64,000 nt of DNA from JAMIFN01 sp964544605 (GTDB lineage: Bacteria > Pseudomonadota > Gammaproteobacteria > Burkholderiales > Burkholderiaceae_C). Numbering within the stretch: the stretch's first letter is position 1; the number at the start of each line of letters is the position of its first letter. The stretch lies in NCBI GenBank assembly GCA_964544605.1, contig CAZJBX010000008.1:1-64000 (forward strand), read 5' to 3'. The notes beneath the pieces are model-generated. The model was not told the origin of the DNA, ran no database searches, and saw only the letters and a program-made list of their open reading frames with translations. Shown piece by piece: positions 8,385 through 16,724 of the stretch. Made by a program: the position numbers and the translations under genes.

Positions 8385-9474
8385 GGATGAGCTCCTTGCT
8401 GCGCTGGATGTAACGGATCAGTGCATCGTTGATTTTCTTGTCTTCAAGGCCCAGCAATTCTTCACGGTGGGGCAGGCTGACCCGATCGGGAACGGGTGGC
8501 GATGCCTCGATGAGCTGATCGAGGGGCTGCTTGTCGGGCATGGTGTCAGGCACAAAGCCAGCGCCCAGTTTTAAAAGCGAGAGTTTGAGGGCGATGCATT
8601 TGGGGCATTCGCCGCAGTTGCCGCTTTCGCTGGGGCGGGTAAAGCAGACCCGAACATGTTTTTTAAAGAGGGGGCGAGCAATGGGGTGCTCAATGATTTT
8701 TTTGATTTTCTCAAGGCGGGAGGCTTCAATGCCGATGTGCTGCACTTGGAGGGCTTGGGTGCTCCAAAGTGGGTCAATGTCTGGGTGCGTGCCGCAGGGC
8801 GATAGCTCCTCTGCGGGGGCGCTGGAGCTGATGAGCAGGGTGTCAATGTGTTGATTGAGGCAGTGGGCCATCAGGGAGAGCGCACCGCCGTGGGTTTTGA
8901 TCCAAGCCGCACGCCTGAAAGCATGTAGGCGGCGCAAATTGGTTTTGAGCAAAATGGCTTCTGTGCCTGTGGCTTGGCTGATGTCTTGCAGGGATTGCTG
9001 CATGGCCTGAATGACAGGACTGTTGTCGTGCCTGACATCAAAGCCAGCGACCATGATGAGGGTCTCTGGCTGGATGGGAGAGAAGAAAAGAGAGTAAAAA
9101 GAATCAACGCCAAGGCTAAAGGCCAGGGCTTTTTTGCGCTGCGGAGGGAGTGCAGGGGCTGCGGTTTGGGCGCTGGCGGTGTTGTGGATGGGGGTGCTTG
9201 GGTAGCCCCACCAGCCTTCAATGATGGTTTGTAGTTTGGCGTTTTGAGCCAGCCAAGTGGCATCTGCGTTTTGGAGGCTCAGGCCGCGCTGAAACCGCAT
9301 GGCCTGCACCAAGAGGGCGTTGGCCAAGCCTTCTTGAGACCAGCGCAGGGGGTGTGTGGCGCAGTGGATAAAGAGTGTTTGGCCATCAATGGGCCATTCA
9401 ATGGTGTGGCCTTGGCCTGTGGCACGCAGGTCAAAGGGCCTTCGACTGAGGGTGTTGAAAATGTGCTTGATCAT
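8356..9474 (-). CDS. PP-loop/ExsB-like protein with CxxCxxC site
   Basis: A 372-aa protein of the adenine-nucleotide alpha-hydrolase (PP-loop, QueC/ExsB-like) kind found in sugar-polymer gene clusters. The nucleotide loop is the degenerate FSLGVDSFYSL near 119-128 (canonical SGGxDS). Later blocks include HGGALSLMAH near 195-204 and DIDPLWS near 232-238, and a probable zinc site Cys287-x2-Cys290-x2-Cys293. It is the first gene of the operon. The start at 9474 was preferred because the conserved reading begins there, but no strong Shine-Dalgarno is visible and 9510 is an alternative. Substrate is unknown; ATP-dependent modification of a sugar precursor is an inference. Confidence 0.7.
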   Translation of the reverse strand: MIKHIFNTLSRRPFDLRATGQGHTIEWPIDGQTLFIHCATHPLRWSQEGLANALLVQAMRFQRGLSLQNADATWLAQNAKLQTIIEGWWGYPSTPIHNTASAQTAAPALPPQRKKALAFSLGVDSFYSLFFSPIQPETLIMVAGFDVRHDNSPVIQAMQQSLQDISQATGTEAILLKTNLRRLHAFRRAAWIKTHGGALSLMAHCLNQHIDTLLISSSAPAEELSPCGTHPDIDPLWSTQALQVQHIGIEASRLEKIKKIIEHPIARPLFKKHVRVCFTRPSESGNCGECPKCIALKLSLLKLGAGFVPDTMPDKQPLDQLIEASPPVPDRVSLPHREELLGLEDKKINDALIRYIQRSKELIHAKEQQNRK

Positions 9475-9691
9475 GGGGCGCTTGTTTTTAAGTGAAGGCC
9501 GATGGCCCATAAAGCCGGTGTGTTGTCTTGGGCGCAAACGCCGCTGTGCGCGGATGGCGTTGCGGGCTGGACGGTTTTGTTTTCTAGGTTGCGCAAAGGG
9601 CAGCCTTAGGGCACGGGCGCAAAGTATAAAGCGGGGCCGCCCGCCTACAATGGCAGGCTTTGTGTGTGATGGATTTTGAAAGGGTGTTGCC

Positions 9692-10057
9692 ATGCCTCGC
9701 AGCCATGATGAGAACTGCATTTTCTGCAAGATTGTTGCCGGGGATATCCCCAGCCGCAAGGTGTATGAAGACGATGATTTGCTGGCCTTTCATGACATTG
9801 CGCCTTGGGCGCCGGTGCATTTTTTAATCATTCCCAAGGCGCATATTCACAGCATGGCGGCGCTGACGGAGGCCGATAGTGCCTTGATGGGGAAAATCAT
9901 GACTTTGGTGCCGCAGTTGGCGGCGCAAGAGGGCTGCCGCGCCTACCCAGAGGGGGGCTTTAGGGTGGTGGTGAATACGGGCGACGATGGCGCGCAAGAG
10001 GTGCACCATTTGCATGTGCATGTGATGGGTGGCCCGCGCCCTTGGGCCCGTGGTTGA
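9692..10057 (+). CDS. HIT family nucleotide hydrolase (HinT-like)
   Basis: A 121-aa histidine-triad protein, a cytoplasmic purine nucleoside phosphoramidase/nucleotide-binding enzyme. The triad is HHLHVHV with active-site histidines at about 106, 108 and 110. Cys9 and Cys12 (ENCIFCKI), together with upstream histidines, form the zinc site seen in many members. Length is normal for the family. GAAAGGG precedes the ATG. It is divergent from the polysaccharide operon across about 217 bases, which must hold promoters for both directions, and is followed closely by a membrane protein gene. Confidence 0.93.
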   Translation: MPRSHDENCIFCKIVAGDIPSRKVYEDDDLLAFHDIAPWAPVHFLIIPKAHIHSMAALTEADSALMGKIMTLVPQLAAQEGCRAYPEGGFRVVVNTGDDGAQEVHHLHVHVMGGPRPWARG

Positions 10058-10099
10058 TGCGGCCCCCGTTTTTTGTTTGGCCTTGAAAGAGGATTTGCC

Positions 10100-10540
10100 A
10101 TGCGCCGTGCCCACATTACCCCCTATGCCCTGAGCTATACGGCTTGGTATATCGGCCTGACGATTTTGCTGGCCCTGCTTTTTGCCCTGCTCGATTGGCC
10201 CGGCGGCATGGGCACGATTGTGTTGATTGCTTTTGGCGCGAGCTGGGCCACGGGGCGCAAGTTTGCCCGCCGCCAAGGGCGCGCGCCGAGCTTGATTGAG
10301 CGCCGCGCTTATGCTTGGCGGGCCTTGTTGGGCTGCTTTTTGGCGACGACGGCGCTGAGTTTTTTGGTGACTTTGCTGGCCTTTCCGTTTGAGGATTTGC
10401 TGGCGGTGTTTGCCAGCTTGATGCAATTGGAGTATGTGCTGACGGGGCTGGGTGTGATGCTGATTGCCAGCGGTTTGTTTTACGCCGCCATCCGCTTGGG
10501 CTTTGTGTGGGCGGGCGAGCGCTACGCGGCGGAGGATTAA
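10100..10540 (+). CDS. ABZJ_00895-like inner membrane protein
   Basis: A 146-aa integral membrane protein with about four hydrophobic helices (roughly 13-30, 38-53, 78-98 and 112-135), separated by an Arg-rich cytoplasmic loop around 55-75. It resembles the small ABZJ_00895 family of unknown function. The start was moved to 10100 because AAAGAGGA sits six bases upstream, against the longer frame from 10073. It follows the HIT gene by 42 bases and is followed by a strong hairpin terminator. Confidence 0.75.
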   Translation: MRRAHITPYALSYTAWYIGLTILLALLFALLDWPGGMGTIVLIAFGASWATGRKFARRQGRAPSLIERRAYAWRALLGCFLATTALSFLVTLLAFPFEDLLAVFASLMQLEYVLTGLGVMLIASGLFYAAIRLGFVWAGERYAAED

Positions 10541-10568
10541 AGCCCCTAGCGGCCCAAGCTGCGAAAAG

Positions 10569-10603
10569 AAAACCCGCTGCGGCTGTGGCTTCAGCGGGTT
10601 TTG
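10569..10603. terminator. Bidirectional rho-independent terminator
   Basis: AACCCGCTG pairs with CAGCGGGTT around a 12-base loop; a T-run follows on the plus strand and a run of A precedes it, so it works for the plus-strand membrane gene and the convergent minus-strand pyrF. Confidence 0.9.
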
Positions 10604-10625
10604 TTTGGGCGCTGTTGGGGCGGCT

Positions 10626-11450
10626 TTAGGCAGGAATGGCCGCTTGCAGTTCGGCCCGAGTTTGCTCGGCCACGCGGCGGGCGGCCTCGGCAAAATCGGC
10701 CCCCTGGCTGGCATACAAAATGGCCCGCGATGAGTTGATGATGCAAGAGCCTGGCCCCGCCCAAGCAGCGGCGACGGTGGCCTTGGCATCGCCGCCTTGT
10801 GCGCCCACGCCCGGAATGAGCAGGGGCAAATCAGGCGCAAGCTGGCGCACGCGGGCGATTTCTTTGGGGTAGGTTGCGCCGACGACCAGACCCATTTGGC
10901 CGTTGCGGTTCCAGTGGTGTTGCGCCTGCGTAGCGACTTCTTCATACAGTTTGTGGCCGCCTGCGAGTGTGAGGTTTTGCAAATCATCGCCGCCGGGGTT
11001 GGAGGTGCGGCAGAGCAAGAATGTGCCTTTGCCTTCGTAGGCCAGATAAGGCTCGACGCTGTCAAAACCCATATAGGGCGAGAGCGTGACGGCATCGGCG
11101 CCGTAGCGTTCATAGGCTTCTTTGGCGTATTGCTGCGCTGTGCTGCCAATGTCGCCGCGTTTGGCATCCAAAATAATCGGCACTTGCGGCGCAGTTTGGC
11201 GCATGTGCTGCATCAGTTTTTCCAATTGGGCCTCAGCGCCGACGGCGGCAAAGTAGGCGATTTGCGGCTTGTAGGCGATGGCCAAATCGGCGGTGGCATC
11301 CACTATGGCGGCGCAAAAATCGTAGAAGCGGCTGGCATCGCCCGCCCAGCCTTGCGGCAGGCGGCTGATATCGGGGTCGAGGCCGACGCAGAGCATGGAT
11401 TGGTTTTGCGCGGCGGCGGCTTGCAGTTGCTGGGTAAAAGTCGTTTTCAT
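10626..11450 (-). CDS. pyrF: Orotidine 5'-phosphate decarboxylase
   Basis: Decarboxylates OMP to UMP in the last step of de novo pyrimidine synthesis. The 274-aa length and sequence fit the type 2 PyrF family common in Burkholderiales. The catalytic block LDAKRGDIGSTA is present with Asp95, Lys97 and Asp100, along with MLCVGLDPD at the N terminus and the phosphate-binding IPGVGAQGGD near 213-222. It stands alone on the minus strand, convergent with the HIT/membrane pair and divergent from thiL with 63 bases between the starts. Confidence 0.97.
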   Translation of the reverse strand: MKTTFTQQLQAAAAQNQSMLCVGLDPDISRLPQGWAGDASRFYDFCAAIVDATADLAIAYKPQIAYFAAVGAEAQLEKLMQHMRQTAPQVPIILDAKRGDIGSTAQQYAKEAYERYGADAVTLSPYMGFDSVEPYLAYEGKGTFLLCRTSNPGGDDLQNLTLAGGHKLYEEVATQAQHHWNRNGQMGLVVGATYPKEIARVRQLAPDLPLLIPGVGAQGGDAKATVAAAWAGPGSCIINSSRAILYASQGADFAEAARRVAEQTRAELQAAIPA

Positions 11451-11513
11451 ATGCGGCAGATTGTAGGCAATTGCTCCGCTTGGCTGCGCCCTTGCGTGCT
11501 AGAGTTTGCGCCC

Positions 11514-12527
11514 ATGAATGCCCCTGCCCTTGCTGAATTTGATGTGATTGCCCGCTACTTCAAACGGGCCGCCCAGCCCCTGCCGCCCGCCGTGCTGCTG
11601 GGTGTGGGCGATGACTGCGCCCTGCTGCAAAGCGAGGCGGGGCAGGCTTTGGCGGTGAGCACCGATACCTTGGTTGAGGGCGTGCATTTTTTGGCCGATG
11701 TCGCGCCTGAGGCTTTGGGCCACAAGGCGCTGGCGGTGAATTTGAGCGATTTGGCCGCTATGGGGGCGCGGCCTTTGGGCTTTACCTTGGCCCTGACCCT
11801 GCCCGAAGTGCGACCCGATTGGTTGGCCGATTTTGCGCGGGGTTTGTTTGCCTTGGCCGATGCCAGTGCCTGCCCGCTGGTGGGGGGCGATACCACGCGC
11901 GGGCCATTGGCGATTGGCATCACCGTGCTGGGGCAGGTGGCGGCGGGGCAGGCTTTGCGCCGCAGTGGGGCCAAGCTGGGCGATGGCATTTACATCAGCG
12001 GCAGTGGGCAAGCGGCCATAGGCCAGGCGGCGGTGGGTTTGGCCCTGCGCTTGGGGCAAATGGAGGCGGCATCGCTCACGGCAGAAGATGCGGCGCTGGC
12101 TTTGGCCCGGCTGGAGCGCCCCACGCCGCGTTTGGCACTGGGGCAGGCGCTGCGGGGGCTGGCCCATGCTGCGCTGGATGTGAGCGATGGCCTGCTGGGC
12201 GATGTGGCGCATATGGCCACGGCCAGCGGCCTGCGGGCCGAGCTGAGCGCCCCTGCTTTGCAGGCATTGGCCGCCAGCCGCCCCGTGCTGCGGGCGCTGC
12301 CGCCTGAGCAAGCCCTGCGCCTGATGGCCACGGGCGGCGATGATTACGAGCTGCTGCTGGCCGCACCACCTGAGGCCGAGGCCGCATTGCAAACGGCGGC
12401 GGCGGCACAGGGTTTGCAAGTGTGGCGTGTGGGGCAAATGGTGGCGGGCCAAGGCGTGGCCCTGCTGGATGCGGCGGGGCGGCCCTTGAGCTTGGCCCAG
12501 GGCGCTTACCAACACTTTGCGCCATGA
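11514..12527 (+). CDS. thiL: Thiamine-monophosphate kinase
   Basis: Phosphorylates thiamine monophosphate to the active diphosphate using ATP. The 337-aa protein begins with FDVIARYF and the metal-binding GVGDDCALL (Asp33-Asp34), followed by STDTLVEGVHF, LAVNLSDLAAMGA and LDVSDGLLGDV, all ThiL/AIR-synthetase-fold signatures. ATG 11514 is the conserved family start; an in-frame extension to 10797 is antisense to pyrF and rejected. The stop overlaps the next gene's start as ATGA. In many relatives pgpA follows thiL, but here an unrelated secreted protein does. Confidence 0.95.
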   Translation: MNAPALAEFDVIARYFKRAAQPLPPAVLLGVGDDCALLQSEAGQALAVSTDTLVEGVHFLADVAPEALGHKALAVNLSDLAAMGARPLGFTLALTLPEVRPDWLADFARGLFALADASACPLVGGDTTRGPLAIGITVLGQVAAGQALRRSGAKLGDGIYISGSGQAAIGQAAVGLALRLGQMEAASLTAEDAALALARLERPTPRLALGQALRGLAHAALDVSDGLLGDVAHMATASGLRAELSAPALQALAASRPVLRALPPEQALRLMATGGDDYELLLAAPPEAEAALQTAAAAQGLQVWRVGQMVAGQGVALLDAAGRPLSLAQGAYQHFAP

Positions 12528-13105
12528 AGGGGCGTTTGCAATATAGGCGCTGGCTTGTGCGCTTGGCCTTGGGCTTGGCTTGTAGCTTGGGCCTGCCTTT
12601 GCAGGCGGTGGCCTGTGCGGATTTGCCCGCCATGCCGCCCAGTGGCGCAGCGTGGGCGGAGGGCAGCGAGGCTCTGCTTTATGTGTGGTCACCGCGCATG
12701 GTCTTATCGGCCCAGCACGCGGGCGAGGTGGCGGCGGTGGCGGCTGATTTGGGCATGGTGTTTGTGCCGGCGCTACCGCCGCAAATAGAAGCGACTGAGA
12801 GCGAACAGGCGCTGGCGGCTTTGGCCGCAGATTGGCCCACTGCGGCGCAGGCTTTGCAGGCCAGCGCGCCGCTGTGCAGCGCCGCTTTGCAAGCCAAGCT
12901 GCGGGCCGTGCCGCACTACCCCACGGCTTGGCTGTGGCGCTGGCAGGGCGGGCAGTGGCAGCAGCAGGGGCGGCGCATCATCAGTGCCATGCCGCCCGCT
13001 TATTGGCGTTTGGCTTTGGCCGAGCGCCGTCAGGCGCAGTTTGCAGGCGATGAGGGTGAGGATGCCGATGCGCCCAACACGCCCGCAGCCCACGGGCCGC
13101 AGTAG
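12524..13105 (+). CDS. Secreted hypothetical protein, 193 aa
   Basis: Not recognised. The N terminus is a signal peptide: Arg/Lys-rich start, hydrophobic stretch to about residue 32 and a likely cleavage after AVA. The mature part contains LLYVWSPRMVLS and a Trp-rich block (WLWRWQGGQW) and several Cys. It is translationally coupled to thiL through an ATGA overlap, so it is probably made with it, and ends with a 76-base convergent overlap with the ABC ATPase gene on the other strand. Periplasmic location is predicted; function unknown. Confidence 0.7.
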   Translation: MKGRLQYRRWLVRLALGLACSLGLPLQAVACADLPAMPPSGAAWAEGSEALLYVWSPRMVLSAQHAGEVAAVAADLGMVFVPALPPQIEATESEQALAALAADWPTAAQALQASAPLCSAALQAKLRAVPHYPTAWLWRWQGGQWQQQGRRIISAMPPAYWRLALAERRQAQFAGDEGEDADAPNTPAAHGPQ

Positions 13106-14640
13106 CGCACACGGCCCGCATCCAGGGCCAGCACTTGGTGGGCCATGGCCTGCATCACGGCCTCGTCGTGGGTAATCAGCACATAGCTCAAGCCGCGTTG
13201 CTTTTGCAGGCTTTGCAGCAGGGCCAGCACCTGCTTTTGGATGCTGACATCGAGGGCGCTGGTCGGCTCATCTAAGACCAAAATTTGCGGCTGCACGATG
13301 AGGGCGCGGGCAATGGCAATGCGCTGGCGCTGGCCACCTGAAAACTCGTGCGGGTAGCGTGCCAGCAGTTGCGGAAATTCATCTTCCGTCAGGCCCACTT
13401 CGGCCAAGGCAGCGCGGGCCTGTGTTTCGCGCTCGGCGGCGCTCAGTTGTGGCTCGTGTACCAGCAAGCCCTCGGCCACAATCTCGCCCAAGCGCATACG
13501 CGGCGAGAGCGAAGAAAAGGGGTCTTGAAACACCACTTGAATGTGGCGGCGCAGGGCCAATTGCGCTGCGCCTTTGGCCCGCCAGGCTTGCGGCGGCAGG
13601 GCGGCGGCCTTAAAGCTGGGAAAGGCCAAACGGCCCGCCGCCACACCATGCAGGCCCAGCAAGGCCATGGCCAAGGTGGATTTGCCTGAGCCAGAAGCGC
13701 CAATCACGCCCAAGGTTTCGCCACGGCGCAGCGTGAAACCGACACCGTCCAGCGCCGTCCAGCGGTCTTTTTTCAGCCAGGCCCACAGACCCTTGCCGGG
13801 GCGCTCGTATTGCACTTGCAAATCCTTGGCCTCCAGCACCACGGGTGTTTGCGGCGCGGCCAAATCGCGCTCAGGCTGGCTGGCCAGCAGGCGCTGCGTA
13901 TAGGGGTGCTGGGCGTGGCTGAAAATTTGCGCCGTGGGGCCGCTCTCGACCACTTGGCCTTGGTGCATCACCATGACGCGGTCGGCAAATTGCTGCACCA
14001 GTGGCAAATCATGGGTAATCAGCAGCACGGCCATGCCGCGCTCGGCTTGCAGGCGGGCCAGCAGTTGCAAAATTTGCTGGCGCAGGGCCATGTCCAGCGC
14101 CGTGGTGGGTTCGTCGGCAATCAACACTTTCGGTTCCGCCGCCAAAGCCATGGCAATGCACACCCGCTGGCGCTGGCCGCCGCTCAAGGTGTGGGGCAGC
14201 TTGCGGGCGCTGAGTTCTGGCTCGGGCAGGCCGACCTCAGCCAGCAGCTCATGCACTTTGGCCTGCGCTTGGGCCGCGCCCATGCCCAGTTTTTGCGTCA
14301 GCACTTCGGCAATTTGTGCGCCCACGCTCATCAGTGGGTTCAGGGCCGTCAGCGGTTCTTGAAACACCATAGCCAGCGCACTGCCGCGCAAGCCCTGCCA
14401 CTGCCTTTGGCTGTAGCCTGCAATGTTCTGCCCCTGCCAAACAATACCGCCTTGGTGCTGTGCGCTTTCGGGCAGCAGGCCCATCAAGGCCAAAGCGCTG
14501 ATGGATTTGCCCGAGCCTGATTCGCCCACCAAGGCCAGCTTTTCACCCGCTTGCAATTGCAGGTTCAGGCCCTGCACCACGGTTTTCTCGCCAAAGGCGA
14601 TGTGGAGATTTTGGGTTTCTAAAAGGGCAGCGGTGCTCAT
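13030..14640 (-). CDS. Oligopeptide-type ABC transporter, fused double ATPase
   Basis: A 536-aa protein with two complete ABC nucleotide-binding domains in tandem, as in YejF-like or fused DppD-DppF/OppD-OppF proteins that power uptake of peptides or similar solutes. The first Walker A is GESGSGKS near 39-46, with LSGGQRQR and ADEPTTALD; the second has GASGSGKS, FSGGQRQR and LDEPTSALD. The two halves each carry the C-terminal peptide-importer signature near SHAQHPYTQ and related blocks. No permease or binding-protein gene is adjacent, so partners lie elsewhere. Its 3' end overlaps the convergent secreted-protein gene by 76 bases. Confidence 0.9.
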   Translation of the reverse strand: MSTAALLETQNLHIAFGEKTVVQGLNLQLQAGEKLALVGESGSGKSISALALMGLLPESAQHQGGIVWQGQNIAGYSQRQWQGLRGSALAMVFQEPLTALNPLMSVGAQIAEVLTQKLGMGAAQAQAKVHELLAEVGLPEPELSARKLPHTLSGGQRQRVCIAMALAAEPKVLIADEPTTALDMALRQQILQLLARLQAERGMAVLLITHDLPLVQQFADRVMVMHQGQVVESGPTAQIFSHAQHPYTQRLLASQPERDLAAPQTPVVLEAKDLQVQYERPGKGLWAWLKKDRWTALDGVGFTLRRGETLGVIGASGSGKSTLAMALLGLHGVAAGRLAFPSFKAAALPPQAWRAKGAAQLALRRHIQVVFQDPFSSLSPRMRLGEIVAEGLLVHEPQLSAAERETQARAALAEVGLTEDEFPQLLARYPHEFSGGQRQRIAIARALIVQPQILVLDEPTSALDVSIQKQVLALLQSLQKQRGLSYVLITHDEAVMQAMAHQVLALDAGRVRYCGPWAAGVLGASASSPSSPANCA

Positions 14641-14650
14641 GGCGCTGCGC

Positions 14651-15640
14651 TTACTTCAACCAACCTTTGCGGCGGAAGTAAAGCATAGGCAGCAGGGCGC
14701 TAGCGGCCATGGCCAAAATGGCAAACAAATAGCCATATTTCCATTCCAGCTCGGGCATTCGGGCAAAGTTCATGCCGTAAACGCTGGCAATCAAAGTGGG
14801 GGGCAGCAAGGCGACGCTGGCAACCGAGAAGATTTTGATGATTTTGTTCTGGTTGATGTTGATGAAACCCACCGTGGCATCCATCAAGAAGTTGATTTTC
14901 TCGAAGATGAAAGTGGTGTGGCCTTCCAGCGATTCGATATCGCGGGCGGTCTGGCGGGCTTCTTCAAACTGCTGGTTGCTCAGCATTTTCGAGCGCATCA
15001 TGAAGGACAGGGCGCGGCGCGTGTCCATGATGGATCGGCGAATCATGCTGTTGAGGTTTTCTTGCCGCGCAATGGTGGCCAGCACCTCGCTGGCGACCTC
15101 GTCGCTCACATTGCCTTTGAGCACTTTGTGGCTGACGGCTTCCAACTCATCTTGGGCGCTTTCGAGCGCATCGGCGGAATACTCCACATCGCCATCAAAC
15201 AGGCGCAGCAGCACCTCGCGCGAGTCTTCAATCAGGCCAGGCATACGGCGCGCACGCAGGCGCAGCAGGCGGAAGGCGGGGATGGGGTCTTCGTGGATGG
15301 AAAACAGCACGCCCTTGCTGCGCAAATCGTCATTCACCAAATTCAAAATAAAGGCCGCGCGCACGCTGCTGGGTTCGTCCTCATAGACATCGGCCAAGAA
15401 GTCAGAACGGATGTGCAGCTCGCCATTGTCTTCTTCAAAAAAGCGGGCCGATTCCTCGATGTCGTCATCGGTGGCATCTTCAGGAATTTGCAGGCCGTAA
15501 TACTGGCGCACCCACTGGCGCTCTTCTGGCGTGGGGTCTTCCAAATCAACCCAGATGGGGCGGAATTGCGAGAGTTCTTCGAGGGAGTCAATTTCTTCCT
15601 GCACCAAACGACCGTGGGACAGGGTAAATACATTGAGCAT
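14651..15640 (-). CDS. corA: CorA-type magnesium transporter
   Basis: A 329-aa divalent-cation channel of the CorA family, which passes Mg2+ (and Co2+) into the cell as a pentamer. The long N-terminal domain is cytoplasmic, and the two C-terminal membrane helices follow SVYGMNF, whose Gly-Met-Asn at about 289-291 is the family's selectivity motif. The C terminus YFRRKGWLK is typical. ATG 15640 begins the conserved MLNVF; an in-frame extension to 15727 lacks support. It sits 10 bases upstream of the fused ABC ATPase gene on the same strand, and may share a transcript with it. Confidence 0.95.
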   Translation of the reverse strand: MLNVFTLSHGRLVQEEIDSLEELSQFRPIWVDLEDPTPEERQWVRQYYGLQIPEDATDDDIEESARFFEEDNGELHIRSDFLADVYEDEPSSVRAAFILNLVNDDLRSKGVLFSIHEDPIPAFRLLRLRARRMPGLIEDSREVLLRLFDGDVEYSADALESAQDELEAVSHKVLKGNVSDEVASEVLATIARQENLNSMIRRSIMDTRRALSFMMRSKMLSNQQFEEARQTARDIESLEGHTTFIFEKINFLMDATVGFININQNKIIKIFSVASVALLPPTLIASVYGMNFARMPELEWKYGYLFAILAMAASALLPMLYFRRKGWLK

Positions 15641-15855
15641 AAGCGGCAGCCTGCTTAAAAAGGCAAAGGGAAGATGGCGAAGGGCGGGGGCCGCTTTTTC
15701 GCCAAAGCCGCTGGGGTCTTGCCCCAATCAAGGAAGAAATCAGGCGGGCGAAAAAGCGATGCAACTCGGTGAGGGGTCCATAGGGCATCGGCTTTCAAAT
15801 AGGGAACCCGCCATTGTAATGGCCGCAGCAGGGCGCAGCGGCCCGTGTGCAGGCT

Positions 15856-16380
15856 TTAATTGGCCAGTGAGGGGTGTTGCAAGTGGCGGCCACGGGGATC
15901 GAGCGCGCTGCCGCTGGATTTGACCTGCATGGTGGCCGAATCGAACACCACCGTGAACAGCATTTCCGTGGTGTTGTCGCGGGCCAGATAGCGCCATTCC
16001 CAGTGTGTCTCGCCCTGTAAATCAAAAGTGCGCTGGCGGGCGGGGCGGCCCAGCATGGGGCGCACTTCTTCCATGCGCATACCCGGCTGCACGCGGGCGA
16101 AGTTGGCCTCGGTCAGCACTTGCTCAATGCGCAGCAAGCGGCCATCGGGGGCGATGCTGATGTGGTAATTGCGGTGGCCATTGGGCTGGCGGTTGTATTC
16201 AAAAATGCGGCTGCCGTCTGCGCCATCCCAGACTTCTTCGGGCTGGCCCCATTTGGCCTCGACCTCGGCTTGGGTGCTGTAGCCGGGGCTGAGCTCGGCG
16301 ATTTTTTGCTGATCACAGGCGCTGATGAAAAGCAGGGCGACCAAGCTGGCGAGGGCAAATTGGCTGAGGCGGCGGGGCAT
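15856..16380 (-). CDS. BamE-domain outer-membrane lipoprotein
   Basis: A 174-aa lipoprotein: a lipobox FISAC puts the lipidated Cys at 22, followed by two SmpA/OmlA-like half-domains. Blocks such as LSPGYSTQAEVEAKWGQPEEVW and VQPGMRMEEVRPMLGRP (each shown in part) are the repeated BamE-type motif, which in BamE contacts BamD in the outer-membrane assembly machine. Burkholderiales usually have a separate canonical BamE, so this may be a paralogue; hence no symbol. It is divergent from the DUF3460 gene by about 96 bases. Confidence 0.8.
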   Translation of the reverse strand: MPRRLSQFALASLVALLFISACDQQKIAELSPGYSTQAEVEAKWGQPEEVWDGADGSRIFEYNRQPNGHRNYHISIAPDGRLLRIEQVLTEANFARVQPGMRMEEVRPMLGRPARQRTFDLQGETHWEWRYLARDNTTEMLFTVVFDSATMQVKSSGSALDPRGRHLQHPSLAN

Positions 16381-16476
16381 GGGCAGAACTCCTGAGCAAT
16401 GGGTGCAAGGCGCTAGAATACCCCACTTGCCTTGCGCGTGCTGCGCATTGTGTTTTTACTCCAGCCCAGGCTTTTT

Positions 16477-16704
16477 ATGTCTTTACTCTCTGCTTTGGGG
16501 CGTGTGTTTCAGCGCCCACTCTACACTTCTGATGTGATGCAAATGGTGCAAGAGCTCAAGCGCCAAGACCCACAATTGGAGGCGCGCCAACTGGCCTCCC
16601 GTGATATCCAGTGGCAGGCCAAAACCGACCGCCACACCCAAGCAGCGCTGGATGCGGGCGATGTGGCGCAACGCCCCTACCCCTACCAAGCCACTGGCCA
16701 ATAA
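16477..16704 (+). CDS. DUF3460 family protein
   Basis: A 75-aa protein that matches the DUF3460 family, small soluble proteins seen across Burkholderiales. It begins MSLLSALGRVFQRPLYTSDV and ends with the family's PYxYQ block. Start chosen at ATG 16477 because family members begin there; the longer frame from 16432 adds non-conserved residues. It lies 20 bases upstream of yajC and may be read with the yajC-secD-secF operon. Function is unknown. Confidence 0.8.
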   Translation: MSLLSALGRVFQRPLYTSDVMQMVQELKRQDPQLEARQLASRDIQWQAKTDRHTQAALDAGDVAQRPYPYQATGQ

Positions 16705-16724
16705 AGTTTCAACCGAAAGCCCGT

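Noticed and set aside
8356..9759. Longer form of the PP-loop protein starting at 9759
   Set aside because: The added 95 residues are Arg/Pro-rich and unlike a protein N terminus, and they would run into the HIT gene's start region.
10797..11513. Upstream extension of thiL in the same frame
   Set aside because: It is antisense to pyrF, and ThiL proteins begin at the 11514 start.
14423..15658. Long plus-strand open frame of 411 codons
   Set aside because: It is antisense to corA, lacks a Shine-Dalgarno and any recognisable domain, and the corA product is well conserved; long shadow frames are common at this GC content.
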